Source: Niveispirillum sp. SYP-B3756 (GTDB lineage Bacteria > Pseudomonadota > Alphaproteobacteria > Azospirillales > Azospirillaceae). From it: 64,000 bases of DNA. The DNA lies in the NCBI RefSeq assembly GCF_009495745.1, contig NZ_WIDQ01000003.1, positions 372,001 through 436,000 of the forward strand, given 5' to 3'. The notes beneath the pieces were generated by a model. That model did no database searches. It had not been told where the DNA came from and worked only from the letters and a program-made list of their open reading frames with translations. Position 1 is the first letter of the stretch, and every line of letters starts with the position of its first letter. Below are positions 63,377 through 64,000 of the stretch, in pieces. The position numbers and the translations under genes were made by a program.

Positions 63377-64000
63377 TTATTGCGGTCCCAGGGTACGAAG
63401 GGTCAAGGCGCGCTTCAGCGCGGCGGCGGTGGCATCGGAACGGACATCAACGGTGATGCTCTCACCCGGCAACAGGTCAAACCCATCGTCGGACGGCTGG
63501 GCGGCGGTGGCGCCGAAATCCAGCATCACCGCGCGGGCCAGGGCCGTGGCGGTGATCGTCACCTTTTTACCGTCCCATTCGGCCTTCAGGCCGGGGGCGG
63601 GATAGGCCATGTCCTTTGGCAACGCGCGTTCCACAATGGTGCGGGACACGGGCTTGCCATCCAACAGTAGTTCCGCCACGGCATAGCTGGCCTTGGCATC
63701 GGCACCATGGAACAGATCGGCATCCGGGATGCTGGCGACCTGGGTGGCGCTGAGCGGCAACATGGTCACGGCTTCTTCCCGGTTGCCGATAACCTTCCCT
63801 GCCATGTCGAAGGAACGGATACGCCATTGGCCGGTGATCGGCTGGGTGGCGTCAGAGACGACGGAAACCACGGTCGCGCCGTCGCGGTGCTGGGCCACGA
63901 TGGCCTGCGGCGCGAAGAAGCGGCGGGCGGCGTAATGCAGCAGCTTCCAGCGACCGTAATAATCCATGCTGGCCCAGGAAATGGCCGGCCAGGTATCATT
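63377..64000 (-). CDS. GH2 beta-mannosidase, C-terminal part
   Basis: Only the C-terminal 207 residues lie in the window; the N-terminus is beyond the right edge. The frame runs open across the edge with LNDTWPAISWAS-type sequence, then MDYYGRWKLLHYAARRFF, which is characteristic of the end of the GH2 catalytic barrel in beta-mannosidases. Two beta-sandwich domains follow (VVSVVSDATQPITGQWRIRS and KVTITATALARAVMLDFGAT). Such enzymes cleave the Man-beta-1,4-GlcNAc core linkage of N-glycans. The stop is one base before the GH3 start, so this is the upstream gene of the glycosidase operon. Confidence 0.85.
   Translation of the reverse strand, partial: NDTWPAISWASMDYYGRWKLLHYAARRFFAPQAIVAQHRDGATVVSVVSDATQPITGQWRIRSFDMAGKVIGNREEAVTMLPLSATQVASIPDADLFHGADAKASYAVAELLLDGKPVSRTIVERALPKDMAYPAPGLKAEWDGKKVTITATALARAVMLDFGATAAQPSDDGFDLLPGESITVDVRSDATAAALKRALTLRTLGPQ

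Overview
The window is a GC-rich alphaproteobacterial chromosome segment. The gene order ruvC-ruvA-ruvB-ybgC-tolQ-tolR, a DivK/PleD pair, an RcdA homologue and class II DAHP synthase point to Rhodospirillales. The large outer-membrane receptor and exported glycosidase set fit a plant- or soil-associated Azospirillaceae member such as Niveispirillum; the genus is my inference.

Positions 1-33200 are mostly housekeeping. In order they hold: the Tol envelope genes and Holliday-junction operon with a VapBC module inside it (1-5300); fabI, a bactofilin-like membrane protein, YajQ, PmbA/TldE, RcdA and an Hsp20 gene behind a ROSE-like RNA thermometer (5400-11450); prpE, DAHP synthase, AmpG, a phosphatase, an IalB-like protein, a double-DTG aspartic protease and dinB (11600-24600); divK-pleD (24700-26600); a flavoprotein, a minimal chemoreceptor fragment, serA and serC (26600-31700); and a pentapeptide-repeat protein. 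Several intergenic gaps carry copies of one composite palindromic element.

Positions 33200-37250 form an accessory patch. It has a MotA/MotB-like pair followed by two overlapping AT-rich genes of unknown function that look like an effector and its partner.

Positions 37400-64000 form the most interesting region, read here as one functional locus for using N-glycans, probably plant-type. On the left is a compact N-acetylglucosamine operon: cutC-like, SIS-type nagB, nagA, a fused IIA-HPr-EI protein and nagE. Divergent from it is a peptide:N-glycanase A-type amidase, then a large TonB-dependent receptor and a chemoreceptor. On the right, on the minus strand, lies a run of exported glycosidases: GH2 beta-mannosidase (cut by the window end), GH3 with beta-xylosidase-like motifs, GH125, GH92, GH29 and an 804-residue protein with a GH20b/GH67N-type N-terminal domain that I cannot assign to a family. 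PNGase A would release the glycan; the receptor would import it; periplasmic enzymes would remove mannose, xylose and fucose; and the PTS operon would take GlcNAc to fructose-6-phosphate. The parts resemble the nix cluster of Xanthomonas campestris, but the PNGase A gene and the unassigned enzyme make this locus distinctive.

I see no tRNA, rRNA, CRISPR array, insertion sequence or origin in the window.
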